Shown here: positions 41,352-49,338 of the stretch, one piece after another
How the letters are laid out: each line of letters opens with the position of its first letter
How positions within the stretch are numbered: the first letter of the stretch is position 1
Origin: an uncultured Acidimicrobiales bacterium
GTDB lineage: Bacteria; Actinomycetota; Acidimicrobiia; Acidimicrobiales; SZUA-35
DNA: 64,000 nt
Direction of reading: 5' to 3'
Assembly (NCBI GenBank): GCA_938021675.1
Contig: CALIFY010000012.1
Location: 1 to 64,000, forward strand
Notes under the pieces: model-generated
The model's input: only the letters and a program-made list of their open reading frames with translations
Databases searched by the model: none
Told to the model about the DNA's origin: nothing
Program-made: the position numbers and the translations under genes

Positions 41352-42334
41352 ACTTCCCTCAGCGCAGGCTCCGCCGTCTCCGAACAACGCCGACCATGCG
41401 ACGGCTTGTCGCCGAGACCAATCTGACCGTTGACGATTTGATCGCACCGCTGTTCGTGAGGGAAGGAATCGACCAGCCCCAGCCGATCCTGTCCTTGCCC
41501 GGAGTATCCCAGCACAGCATCGACTCCCTACGTCGCGAGGTGGAACGGCTCGCCGCGCTCGGCGTGCCAGCGATCATGCTGTTCGGCGTGCCCGTCGAGA
41601 AAGACGGTGAAGGGTCGCAAGCCTGGAACCCCGAGGGCATCGTCCAAGTGGCCCTTCGCCAACTTCGAGAGGACTTGGGCGACGATGTTGTCTTGATGGC
41701 CGATCTTTGCCTCGATGAATACACCGATCACGGCCACTGCGGTCTCGTCGACGATCGGGGGAGGGTCGACAACGACGCCACCCTCAATCTGTATGCCGAG
41801 GTGGCGTGCGCCCAAGCCGAGGCGGGGGTCGACGTCGTGGCACCGTCGGGGATGATGGACGGTCAGGTGATGGCCATTCGCGATGCTCTCGACGAGGGCG
41901 ACTGGACAGAGGTTGGAATCCTTGCGTACTCGGCGAAATACGCCAGTGCTTTTTACGGCCCGTTTCGGGATGCGGTCGACGTCACCATCGTCGGCGGCGG
42001 CGATCGTGCCGGCTACCAACAGGACTGGCGGAACGGGCGAGAGGCGCTTGATGAAATCCGGCTCGATGTGGCGGAGGGGGCCGACATGGTGATGGTCAAG
42101 CCGGCTGTTGCGTACCTCGACATCGTGGCGAGGGCCAGGATGGAAGTCGACATCCCCATCGCCGCGTATCACGTGAGCGGTGAGTACGCGATGCTGAAAG
42201 CGGCCGCTCAGAACGGTTGGATCGACGGTGACGCGGCGGCGCTTGAAGTGTTGACCTCGATCAAACGAGCGGGTGCCGACATGATCTTGACCTACCTCGC
42301 CTCGGAGGTCGCCGAGGTTCTTGCCGCCCGTTGA
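41348..42334 (+). CDS. hemB: Delta-aminolevulinic acid dehydratase (porphobilinogen synthase)
   Basis: 328 aa, GTG start. Schiff-base and partner lysines are seen in ILAYSAKYASAFYGPFRDA and MVKPAVAYLDIV; VVAPSGMMDGQV and AAYHVSGEYAMLKAA are family signatures. A Cys/His-poor metal loop (LCLDEYTDHGHCGLVDDRG) with only two cysteines suggests the mixed or Mg-dependent type rather than the full zinc type. Converges on the APH-family gene and overlaps it by 43 bp. Confidence 0.95.
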   Translation: MNFPQRRLRRLRTTPTMRRLVAETNLTVDDLIAPLFVREGIDQPQPILSLPGVSQHSIDSLRREVERLAALGVPAIMLFGVPVEKDGEGSQAWNPEGIVQVALRQLREDLGDDVVLMADLCLDEYTDHGHCGLVDDRGRVDNDATLNLYAEVACAQAEAGVDVVAPSGMMDGQVMAIRDALDEGDWTEVGILAYSAKYASAFYGPFRDAVDVTIVGGGDRAGYQQDWRNGREALDEIRLDVAEGADMVMVKPAVAYLDIVARARMEVDIPIAAYHVSGEYAMLKAAAQNGWIDGDAAALEVLTSIKRAGADMILTYLASEVAEVLAAR

Positions 42335-43341
42335 CGCCCAGGCCGGGTATCGGCCGTATTGCCGGTGGGATTGCCGGTGGGATTGCCTGCCCCCGACCCC
42401 CGAGATCCCCGGTCGTCTTCGAGGACCGTCACGAGTGTCGTTCGTCCGATCTGGTGCATCGTCGGGTTGTCCGATGAATTGGCCAGTATCGCCAGCGAAA
42501 GCGTCACAGCCCATGCTCGTGCCCTCGCCCAGGTGTCGTCGTCGATCGGGTTGTGGTCGTTGGCCGCAGCTCTGCGGAACAGGTGGCGTTCGTGGTGATC
42601 GAACAGCGCCCACGCCACACCGAGATCGCATGCTGGGTCGCCGGTCGTGATGTCTCCGAAATCGATCACCGCCGCCAAGTGACCGCGGTGACCGAGCAGG
42701 TTGAGTGGGTGGGTATCGCCATGAAGCCAAAGCGGCGGACCAGACCAGGCCGGTAGGGCCGCCGCCTGTCGCCAGATGTGCCGCAGCCGTGCCGAGTCGG
42801 ACGCCGTGGGGTCGTCGGGAAGGAAGTCGACTAGCCGGTGTAGCCGGGCCTCGGTCAACTCCGACTTTTCGGCGAGCGGCACGCCGCGGTGGGGGTTTCG
42901 GGGCGCCTCTGGAGGTCCCGGCCGGTGAAGGGCGGCGAAGAAGGCCCCGAGTTCGGTGGCCAACATGGGATACTGTGCTGCCGGTTCGCCCGACGACCGG
43001 CCCGTCAGGGGGCGCCCGGCGACGTAGGGAACCACGGTCCACGACCACGGGTAGCCACAGCCCGGTGTGCCGACCCGGACCGGTGTGGGGACGGGAACCG
43101 GGAGGGTCGGCGCCAACGCCGGCAACCATCGTTGCTCGTTGACGATCAAGGCGGCCGCCGCCGTCCGCCGGGGCAGTCGGACGGCCAGGTCATCGCCTAG
43201 TCGAAACGTCGCGTTATCCCAACCGTTGACCGGTTCGGCGATGGGCAGCTCGGCCAGATCGGGGTGCTGGGCCGCGAGGAGCCGGCGGACGACGTCGGCT
43301 GTGGCATCGATCTCCGCCGCCGGCATTCGAGATGCTGACAT
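42292..43341 (-). CDS. Aminoglycoside phosphotransferase (APH)-family kinase
   Basis: 349 aa. The kinase-like catalytic motif is LWLHGDTHPLNLL (Asp in the HGD Brenner motif) and the metal motif is AVIDFGDITTGDPACDL. The N-terminal lobe includes AVRLPRRTAAAALIVNEQRWL, with the ATP-binding Arg/Glu region. Members phosphorylate small molecules such as aminoglycosides, macrolides or metabolites; there is no sign that this one confers resistance. The C-terminal tail has GNPTGNPTGNTAD, made by a 12-bp tandem repeat, and runs into the 3' end of hemB. Confidence 0.85.
   Translation of the reverse strand: MSASRMPAAEIDATADVVRRLLAAQHPDLAELPIAEPVNGWDNATFRLGDDLAVRLPRRTAAAALIVNEQRWLPALAPTLPVPVPTPVRVGTPGCGYPWSWTVVPYVAGRPLTGRSSGEPAAQYPMLATELGAFFAALHRPGPPEAPRNPHRGVPLAEKSELTEARLHRLVDFLPDDPTASDSARLRHIWRQAAALPAWSGPPLWLHGDTHPLNLLGHRGHLAAVIDFGDITTGDPACDLGVAWALFDHHERHLFRRAAANDHNPIDDDTWARARAWAVTLSLAILANSSDNPTMHQIGRTTLVTVLEDDRGSRGSGAGNPTGNPTGNTADTRPGRQRAARTSATSEAR
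42358..42387. repeat. 12-bp tandem repeat in the tail of the APH-family gene
   Basis: ATTGCCGGTGGG at 42358-42369 and 42370-42381, then a partial ATTGCC. Exact copies, encoding NPTG-type units on the minus strand. Confidence 0.88.
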
Positions 43342-43447
43342 GCCACGAGGCTAGCTGCTGGCCTTTGGCCAAGGCGTGAGATCGAGCGACCGGCATGGTG
43401 GAGGGGCGACCCACGCTCAGATCACAATCGGATACGATCGAGGATTC

Positions 43448-44428
43448 ATGCAAAACCCGATGGGTCGGCGCTCCCGCTCGCTCTTGTACGTTGTCGCCGT
43501 TGTCATCGGGTTCGGTCTGTTGGTTGGTATCGCATTGGCGATCGGCAGCGTGACCGGGCGCTCTCAGCAGGCTGACGACGGATCGGTGACGATCGGTACC
43601 GACGCTGGGCCGACGGTCGGTGGTGGGGTGGTCAGCGACGGTTCGGGAGAGGTGGGTCAGGCTCCAACCAGATTTGGTGGCGGCGCCGAGAGCGGATCGA
43701 ACGACACGGTCACGACCCAGGGGACCGCCACCGGTGAACTCGATGGGGTCCCGCCGGCGGATGCGAACTGTGGCACTACGGCTGGGGTCGGGCAATCGAT
43801 CCGTTTCACCACCGGCGAGGTCTCGTCTACGGTCGAAGACGTACTCGGCGATGGTGAACGGAAACCGTACACCTTGGAGGTCGCGGAAGGTCAGGTCCTT
43901 ACCGTTCGAGCATCGGCCGGCGCAGGCGACGTAACGGTGTCGGTCGTCGACCCCGATGGCCTGGTCGTTGCCGATGGGGTGACCGAGGTCGTCGAGACGA
44001 CCGTACCGGGGGTGTATCAAATCTGCGTTGGTGCCGGCCGACGGGCCACCGATTACTCGCTCGTCGTTTCGGTCGTCGACGAACAGTCGGATCCGATCGA
44101 GGCAGCGTGGTGCGGGGCGACGGTACACGATCGGGGAGAGATCCGGTTCGCCGCTGGTGCTGTCTCCGACATCTTTTCAGGCAACGCGGTGCGAGGTGAA
44201 CACGAGCTCTATCGAATCGGGGCGCTCGTTGGTCAAACGATGACCGTCGTTGTGAACTCGGCAGAAGACGACGTGGTGTTCGCTCTCCAGAGTCCAACCG
44301 GCGAGATACTCGTCGATGACATGAACTTTTTCGAGAGTCCGTTGTTGAACGACGGCGACTACGCCATCTGCGTTGAGGCCAGCGGTGGCGATACTCGCTA
44401 CACCGCCGAGGTCATCATCGTCGATTGA
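43448..44428 (+). CDS. Single-pass membrane protein with two PPC-like beta domains
   Basis: 326 aa from the ATG at 43448. A basic start and one helix (residues about 12-33, SLLYVVAVVIGFGLLVGIALAIG) anchor it, with a Gly/Thr-rich linker after. Two repeated beta-sandwich units follow, each opening with a cysteine (ANCGTTAGVGQSIRF and AAWCGATVHDRGEIRF) and ending PGVYQICVGAG and DGDYAICVEASG; this is the pattern of bacterial pre-peptidase C-terminal domains. Disulfides within each unit are likely. It probably works outside the membrane; role unknown. TACGAT lies 9 bp upstream of the ATG. Confidence 0.72.
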   Translation: MQNPMGRRSRSLLYVVAVVIGFGLLVGIALAIGSVTGRSQQADDGSVTIGTDAGPTVGGGVVSDGSGEVGQAPTRFGGGAESGSNDTVTTQGTATGELDGVPPADANCGTTAGVGQSIRFTTGEVSSTVEDVLGDGERKPYTLEVAEGQVLTVRASAGAGDVTVSVVDPDGLVVADGVTEVVETTVPGVYQICVGAGRRATDYSLVVSVVDEQSDPIEAAWCGATVHDRGEIRFAAGAVSDIFSGNAVRGEHELYRIGALVGQTMTVVVNSAEDDVVFALQSPTGEILVDDMNFFESPLLNDGDYAICVEASGGDTRYTAEVIIVD

Positions 44429-44434
44429 TCAAGG

Positions 44435-44460
44435 CGACCGACGACGTTCGTCGCCGGTCG
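44435..44460. terminator. Hairpin between convergent genes
   Basis: A CGACGA-CGT-TCGTCG stem extended by four more pairs past a 3-nt bulge, in the 85-bp gap between the ends of the PPC protein gene and the cytochrome c gene. No T-tract follows. Confidence 0.35.
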
Positions 44461-44513
44461 GACGCCACGGTTTCCACCAACTGTGGTTCTGGGTCGGGAA
44501 CGGACTGCTGAGA

Positions 44514-45386
44514 TCAGCTAGACGCCGCTTCTTCAGCGACGTCCTCTTCGGCCCGAGGACCGGGGCACGGCTCTTCTTCTGGATCCTCAGAACCTTCTCC
44601 GGTGGCGCCCGGTGTCATGGTGGGATCTGCGCAGGCCAGCAAAAAGTCAAGATCGATTGGCTCGTCGACGCCGAGCTCGATCTCTTCTCTCATGTGTTCG
44701 ACCCACTCTTCATACCCGGGGGACGTGGTGTCTTCTTCGGCCAAAATGGCTCGCTCATGGTAGACCACAAGTTCGAGCTCAAGTTGGTTCAGACTGCTTA
44801 GCTGCGCCGGCATGGCGCCGCGGCCGCGGGCCCCCGAGACGCGTTGACCGCCCTCTCGATCGGGACTGCCGTACGGTTGGCTATCGATGTCGGCCGAGCC
44901 TCGGGCCACATGGACCATCTGGTCGACGGCCGAGGGGAAGGTTGCGAGAAGTTCGCCGTCGGTAAGGGCATAGCCGACGCCACCGCCGCCGTTGGCTCCG
45001 TGACAGCCCGAGCAGGAGCCGTACAGCTCTGCCGCCTCGATCAACAGTTCGTCTTCTACCTCTGGCTGCTGCATTGTCCCGGCGAAACTCCAGGCCCAAA
45101 GAGGCAGTGCAGCGAGCACCGGGAGGACCCACACCGGGACGCGCTTGCGGGCCATCGCCGCGGTGACGTAGGCCGGCACCGGCTTCGGTGGTTTTGGAGG
45201 GGGATCAAGGTTTGGAAGGTTGGCTGTCGGCTCCGCCACTACCGGTGCAGATTTTTCTGCCGCCACCGGAGCCGAAGTCGGCCCGGTGCTCGCGGTGGGG
45301 GTATCGCCGCCGCCGGCGTCGCCGCCAGACTGCCCGGCTTTTGCCGCCTTGCTTCGCTTCAGTAGATGTTCCGGGATTTCGGTCAT
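44514..45386 (-). CDS. Membrane-anchored monoheme cytochrome c with IPEHLL-motif tail
   Basis: 290 aa. The cytosolic N-terminus begins with IPEHLLKRSKAAK (residues 4-16), a motif also found twice in the cytochrome b C-terminal subunit at 47577. A Pro/Ala-rich linker leads to one membrane helix (about 83-102) and an outer cytochrome c domain with heme site CSGCH and a likely Met ligand in GAMPA. An acidic C-terminal tail follows. It is encoded divergently from the bc operon with a 449-bp gap and probably carries electrons from the bc complex to an oxidase or another carrier. Confidence 0.85.
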   Translation of the reverse strand: MTEIPEHLLKRSKAAKAGQSGGDAGGGDTPTASTGPTSAPVAAEKSAPVVAEPTANLPNLDPPPKPPKPVPAYVTAAMARKRVPVWVLPVLAALPLWAWSFAGTMQQPEVEDELLIEAAELYGSCSGCHGANGGGGVGYALTDGELLATFPSAVDQMVHVARGSADIDSQPYGSPDREGGQRVSGARGRGAMPAQLSSLNQLELELVVYHERAILAEEDTTSPGYEEWVEHMREEIELGVDEPIDLDFLLACADPTMTPGATGEGSEDPEEEPCPGPRAEEDVAEEAASS

Positions 45387-45835
45387 CGTGTTGTCTCTCT
45401 ACCAATCCTCACAGCCGCTACCTGCGATTTCTCGCCGGGTGCGAACGTCTTCCTGGAGAAGCGGCTCCGACACTTCGATGTCAACGGTCCTCCGGGAGCG
45501 GTCTCGACTCGATCGAACGAACGGTATCGCAGCGTAACCGCGCGCTACGGCACCGAGAAACAGTATGCGGCGCAAAGACTATCCAGCCACTCGTGCGGTC
45601 ACGACGGGTTGTGACCAAACCTTGATACTGTTCCCACCGGGCCACCGCAGCTCGGTACCATCCGCAGCCTCACGTGTGTCCAACGACCAGTGCATAGATG
45701 TTAGGTTACGGTTGCGTCCTAGGTGGGCGCGGCGAGTACATTTGTGCACAGGTTCACAAACTCATCAACATCTGTCTGACACTAGAATTCGGGAGGCCAA
45801 GCTCCCTGTCGGATGCTCGAAAGGAGCGCACTGCG
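45387..45835. promoter_or_regulatory. 449-bp divergent regulatory region of the bc genes
   Basis: It separates the cytochrome c gene (minus strand) from the bc-nuo run (plus strand). It contains the Rex-like site at 45742-45759, a TAGAAT -10 candidate at 45783-45788 and the AAAGGAG ribosome site at 45820. I see no gene of convincing quality in the rest. Confidence 0.6.
45742..45759. promoter_or_regulatory. Probable Rex operator
   Basis: TTGTGCACAGGTTCACAA: the arms TTGTGCA and TTCACAA differ from the Rex consensus (TTGTGAA-N4-TTCACAA) at one base. It lies 77 bp upstream of the first bc-operon start, and rex itself is at 38385 in this window. Best-supported regulatory link in the region. Confidence 0.7.
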
Positions 45836-46291
45836 GTGGTTGCCCTCGTCACATCGATCCTCGTAGCTGTCGTGATGGCGGTCGGCATTTTTTGGTACGC
45901 CGGCCGACGGCCGGTCGGAACACCGGTGACCTGGGGCGAAGCGCTCGTCGGTTCGGTGTACGTGTTCTTCTTAGCGTTCCTGGCATACGGGGTGATCCCG
46001 CACCAGTGGCTCACCATGGCCGAGAACGAGTTCAATTTCCGGGCTGATCGGCTACTCGTCGGCCCCGGGGAAATCCTCAAGCCCATCCACCAGGGTGGTT
46101 GGGTGCCGTTCGACATCCCATACCGGGCACTGTCCGACACGGTCGCAGTTATCTTCTATGTCGTGTTTCTTGGGCTTCAGATCTGGATGTGGGCCCGATG
46201 GCAAAACCGGGATAAGCGGGCCGAAAGCAAGGCGCTGCTCGCCAGCAACCAGACAAGTTCGTTTGGTCGACCTCTGCTCAAACAGGGCTGA
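45836..46291 (+). CDS. Small membrane protein, first gene of the bc operon
   Basis: 151 aa from the GTG at 45836 (AAAGGAG 9 bp upstream); the longer frame from 45698 crosses the Rex site and is rejected. Three likely helices: residues about 2-22, 31-53 and 105-126. Between the last two is a hydrophilic segment with VIPHQWLTMAENEFNFRADRL. I do not recognise a named family. Its place before a ferredoxin and cytochrome b suggests an accessory subunit or assembly factor of the quinol-oxidising complex. Confidence 0.7.
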   Translation: MVALVTSILVAVVMAVGIFWYAGRRPVGTPVTWGEALVGSVYVFFLAFLAYGVIPHQWLTMAENEFNFRADRLLVGPGEILKPIHQGGWVPFDIPYRALSDTVAVIFYVVFLGLQIWMWARWQNRDKRAESKALLASNQTSSFGRPLLKQG

Positions 46292-46309
46292 GGGGGTGCA
46301 CCGATCACG

Positions 46310-46726
46310 ATGACCACCACCGATGCCAACCCGCCGCTTCCAGAATTTCGGACCGACTACCTCCTCATGGAGGTCGACGCCGACTACTTAGGGCGGGCGG
46401 TGAAGCCCAAACAGTTCATTCATATCGACCAGTCGGAATGCATCGCCTGTGAGGGCTGCGTCGACATCTGCCCGTGGAAGTGCATCCACATGCAGACGGT
46501 CGACTGCGTCGACGAGGCCTATGGCGCGGTCAAGCCGGGCGACGACCCAAACGATGCGTTTATCTTCACCATCGACGACGACGTGTGTACCCGGTGTGCA
46601 CTGTGCGTCGACCGATGCCCAACCGGGGTGATTATCCTCGGCAAGGTCAGCGAACCAAACCCATCCGGTGATCTCCACCAGCGGATGACTTCATACGGCT
46701 ACGGCTACGGCATGCGCCTCGCTTGA
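46310..46726 (+). CDS. 2x[4Fe-4S] ferredoxin-type protein in the bc operon
   Basis: 138 aa. Two cluster motifs are present: CIACEGCVDIC-PWKC (from Cys44) and CTRCALCVDRCPTG. The pattern is NuoI/ferredoxin-like, with an N-terminal 40-residue extension and a loop of about 40 residues between the motifs. No signal peptide, so it should be cytosolic or bound to the inner face. A ferredoxin between a membrane protein and cytochrome b6 is unusual for a bc complex. It could pass electrons to or from the complex, or be structural. Confidence 0.85.
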   Translation: MTTTDANPPLPEFRTDYLLMEVDADYLGRAVKPKQFIHIDQSECIACEGCVDICPWKCIHMQTVDCVDEAYGAVKPGDDPNDAFIFTIDDDVCTRCALCVDRCPTGVIILGKVSEPNPSGDLHQRMTSYGYGYGMRLA

Positions 46727-46775
46727 GCTGAGCTCAGCACACACAGGGACTACGGAGCAAACGGGAACTCAGCAG

Positions 46776-47567
46776 ATGGCAAAGTCGATTCAAGACAAAC
46801 CGACACTGGCAGAACGGGCGCAAGCCCAAGTGGCTCAGCTCGGCACCAACATGCAGGGCTCACAGGCCTGGAACTCGATCTTTCGACCGGGGTCGGTGTT
46901 TCGTAAGGGCTACACCGACAGCCCTCGAAATCGGTCATACGTCATCATGAACAGCGTGTTGTACCACCTTCACCCGGTGAAGGTAAAACGCCACGCGGTC
47001 AAGGTCAGTTATACGCTGTGCCTCGGTGGCCTGAGCTTCTTCTTGTTCATCCTGCTCACGGTGACCGGCATTTTCTTGATGTTCTTCTATACGCCGGAGG
47101 CCGCTCGGGCCTGGGACGACATCCAGTCGTTGCAAACCCAGATCGCTTTCGGCCTCCTGGTGAGGAACATGCACCGGTGGGGGGCGCACCTCATGGTGAT
47201 CTCGGTCTTCCTTCACATGGCCCGAGTCTTTTACCATGGGGCGTACAAGGCCCCGAGGGAATTCAACTGGGTCATCGGCGTGATTCTGCTTACACTTACC
47301 TTGCTGCTGTCGTTCACCGGTTATCTGTTGCCGTGGGATCAGCTGGCGCTGTGGGCCGTGACCGTCGGTACCAACATGATGGGGTTCACCCCGGTCTTCG
47401 GTACCCAGGTCAAGTTCGTCCTCCTCGGTGGAAGCGTGATCGGTACCGACACTCTGCTTCGTTGGTACGTGTTGCATGTTCTGTTCGTTCCGTTCGTCAC
47501 CGTAATCTTTATGGCTATCCACTTTTGGAGAGTCCGTAAGGACGGCGGCATCTCCGGGCCCCTCTAG
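46776..47567 (+). CDS. Cytochrome b6-type subunit (N-terminal half of cytochrome b)
   Basis: 263 aa. Four membrane helices start near residue 80. The heme b ligands are His133 (NMHRWGAH), His147 (FLHMAR), His234 (VLHVLF) and His249 (MAIHFWRVRKDGG); 14 residues separate the second pair, as in cytochrome b6 rather than mitochondrial cytochrome b. It binds both b hemes and the inner quinone site. The 75-residue N-terminal extension before helix 1 is longer than in b6. The C-terminal half is the next gene. Confidence 0.92.
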   Translation: MAKSIQDKPTLAERAQAQVAQLGTNMQGSQAWNSIFRPGSVFRKGYTDSPRNRSYVIMNSVLYHLHPVKVKRHAVKVSYTLCLGGLSFFLFILLTVTGIFLMFFYTPEAARAWDDIQSLQTQIAFGLLVRNMHRWGAHLMVISVFLHMARVFYHGAYKAPREFNWVIGVILLTLTLLLSFTGYLLPWDQLALWAVTVGTNMMGFTPVFGTQVKFVLLGGSVIGTDTLLRWYVLHVLFVPFVTVIFMAIHFWRVRKDGGISGPL

Positions 47568-47576
47568 GGAGCACAC

Positions 47577-48365
47577 ATGACAGAGATCCCTGAGCATCTA
47601 AGAAAACGAGCATCCGAGGCGAGGAAGAAGGCCGAGGGTTCCGCATCTGAGGCAACGCCGCCGGCATCGACCGACGCCGGTACATCCTCGGGCGGCGGGG
47701 GATCCGCGTCAAAGATCCCCGAGCATTTACTTCAGCGGTCCAAGTCGGCCAAACAACGCGATGCCGACGGAGGTGGGTCCACCGCCACCGCAGTGGCCCC
47801 GGCCGCGGCAGCGGTAGCCACCGCAACCGCCACCGCGGCGGCGCCGTTACCGACGATGACCGGTCCGGCCGGTCATACACAGCGGCTATTGACCGTCGTC
47901 AAGTCGGGTTCGATCCAAGACATCAAAGCGCAGCCACTCGACAAGGTACACACCTGGCCCCACCTGATCGTCGTCGAGTTTGGCGCCACCTTGGCGGTCA
48001 CCGCCTTCCTTACCTTCTTCTCCATCTTCGTCAACGCTCCCTTGCTCCGTCTGGCCGATGTCAACGCCACACCGAACCCGTCGAAGGCACCGTGGTACTT
48101 CCTCGGTCTTCAGGAACTGCTGACGATGTTCCACCCGATGGTCGCCGGCGTCACGATCCCTGGCATCGGCCTGTTCGCTCTCATGTTGGCGCCCTATATC
48201 GATCGCAATCCGAGCAATAAGCCAGAGGATCGAAAGTTCGCCGTGTCGGTGTTCACCATATTCATGATGTTCTGGGCGGTATTGGTCATCATCGGCTCGT
48301 TCTTCCGAGGCCCCGGGTTCAACTTCGTGTTCCCGTGGGTCGAGGGCATCTTCTTCGACCTGTAG
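47577..48365 (+). CDS. Subunit-IV-type C-terminal half of cytochrome b, with IPEHLL-motif tail
   Basis: 262 aa. The first 105 residues are a disordered Ala/Ser/Gly tail carrying two copies of the IPEHLL motif: residues 4-16 (IPEHLRKRASEAR) and 47-59 (IPEHLLQRSKSAK). The membrane part has three helices and the quinol-site motif KAPWYFLGLQELL (PEWY-like). With the preceding gene it makes a complete cytochrome b. The tail motif is shared with the divergent cytochrome c (44514), suggesting both bind one partner or each other. Confidence 0.9.
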   Translation: MTEIPEHLRKRASEARKKAEGSASEATPPASTDAGTSSGGGGSASKIPEHLLQRSKSAKQRDADGGGSTATAVAPAAAAVATATATAAAPLPTMTGPAGHTQRLLTVVKSGSIQDIKAQPLDKVHTWPHLIVVEFGATLAVTAFLTFFSIFVNAPLLRLADVNATPNPSKAPWYFLGLQELLTMFHPMVAGVTIPGIGLFALMLAPYIDRNPSNKPEDRKFAVSVFTIFMMFWAVLVIIGSFFRGPGFNFVFPWVEGIFFDL

Positions 48366-48379
48366 GGCAGGAGCACACC

Positions 48380-48451
48380 ATGTCGTATGCCATCGTCCAG
48401 AGCAGCGGTACCACAATCCTCACTAGCCATTTGCCGGACAGGAGTCTGTAA
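48380..48451 (+). CDS. 23-aa ORF coupled to the Rieske gene
   Basis: ATG with GCAGGAG 7 bp upstream; starts MSYAIVQSSG and ends LPDRSL. Its TAA overlaps the ATG of the Rieske gene (TAATG), and the Rieske ribosome site (AGGAG at 48439-48443) lies inside it. It is too hydrophilic to be a membrane peptide. A coupling leader or a tiny subunit are both possible. Confidence 0.5.
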   Translation: MSYAIVQSSGTTILTSHLPDRSL

Positions 48452-49338
48452 TGTCCTTCGTCTTCATAGGAATCGCAATCCTCGCGATTCTGGCGCTGGC
48501 CATGGTGGCGGTCTCGTTCCGCCGACGCGATACCTACAACGCCATCGGTCAGCTTTCGAGCGAGACCATCAAGCGCGACCGTTCGGTGGCGGTTGTTGGG
48601 GCCGCCGACGTCGGGGCCGAAGAGTCGTCGACGAGTGAGGTCTCCGGCTCGGCCATCGAGGCTCAAGCCCGGGCCGAATGGTCGGGTAGCCTCGTCCCGC
48701 TCGATGACTCGCCGCCTGCGGTGTACGTTCCCCCCGACCCAGAGACGTTGGGGGTCACGCGTCGACAATTCCTCAACCGGGGAATCGTCGCAATGTTCGG
48801 GCTCGGTCTGGCCGCCTTCGGCGGAGCGGTGCTCGCTCAGCTATGGCCAAAGCCAACCGAAGGCTTCGGGGCAAAGCTGAACGTCGGCCGAATCGGTGAC
48901 CTCAAGAACGAGATACGATCCAACGGCGGATTCTTCTACTTTCCTCAGGGCCGAATGTGGCTCACCGAGTATCCGACGAGCGCGCTGGCCAAGGCCGAGA
49001 CAACGTACGGTTTCTACCCGCAAGTGCAACAGGGCCTAGAAGCAGGAGTGGTTGCACTGTTCCAAACCTGCCCGCATCTTGGTTGCCGGGTTCCGGAATG
49101 TCTCACTTCGCAGTGGTTCGAATGCCCATGCCATGGTTCGCAGTACAACCGGGTGGGCGAAAAGAAGGGCGGTCCGGCGCCTCGGGGCATGGACCGGTTC
49201 CCGATGGAAGTAAACGCCGCAAACGAGCTTCTGGTCGACACTGGAAACGTCATCCAGGGGCCGCCGATCGGCGTCAACACAACAGGTCAGGAAGCTGAGG
49301 GTCCCAACTGCCTCAGCGAGGGTGGTGGACACGGCTGA
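48451..49338 (+). CDS. Rieske iron-sulfur protein of the bc complex
   Basis: 295 aa. A first helix at residues 2-22, then a long charged loop, then a twin-arginine stretch TRRQFLNRG (103-111) directly before a second helix (111-131), matching the internal Tat signal of actinobacterial QcrA. The Rieske cluster motifs are CPHLGC and CPCHGSQYN. It carries electrons from quinol to cytochrome c. Its stop overlaps the next start (TGATG). Confidence 0.92.
   Translation: MSFVFIGIAILAILALAMVAVSFRRRDTYNAIGQLSSETIKRDRSVAVVGAADVGAEESSTSEVSGSAIEAQARAEWSGSLVPLDDSPPAVYVPPDPETLGVTRRQFLNRGIVAMFGLGLAAFGGAVLAQLWPKPTEGFGAKLNVGRIGDLKNEIRSNGGFFYFPQGRMWLTEYPTSALAKAETTYGFYPQVQQGLEAGVVALFQTCPHLGCRVPECLTSQWFECPCHGSQYNRVGEKKGGPAPRGMDRFPMEVNAANELLVDTGNVIQGPPIGVNTTGQEAEGPNCLSEGGGHG

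Noticed and set aside
41528..43129. 533-codon open frame on the minus strand
   Set aside because: It runs antisense through hemB and out of frame through the APH-family gene; both of those have clear catalytic motifs and this frame has none.
42292..43341. Antibiotic-resistance gene
   Set aside because: The APH fold is clear but the family is broad, and nothing nearby indicates resistance or mobility.
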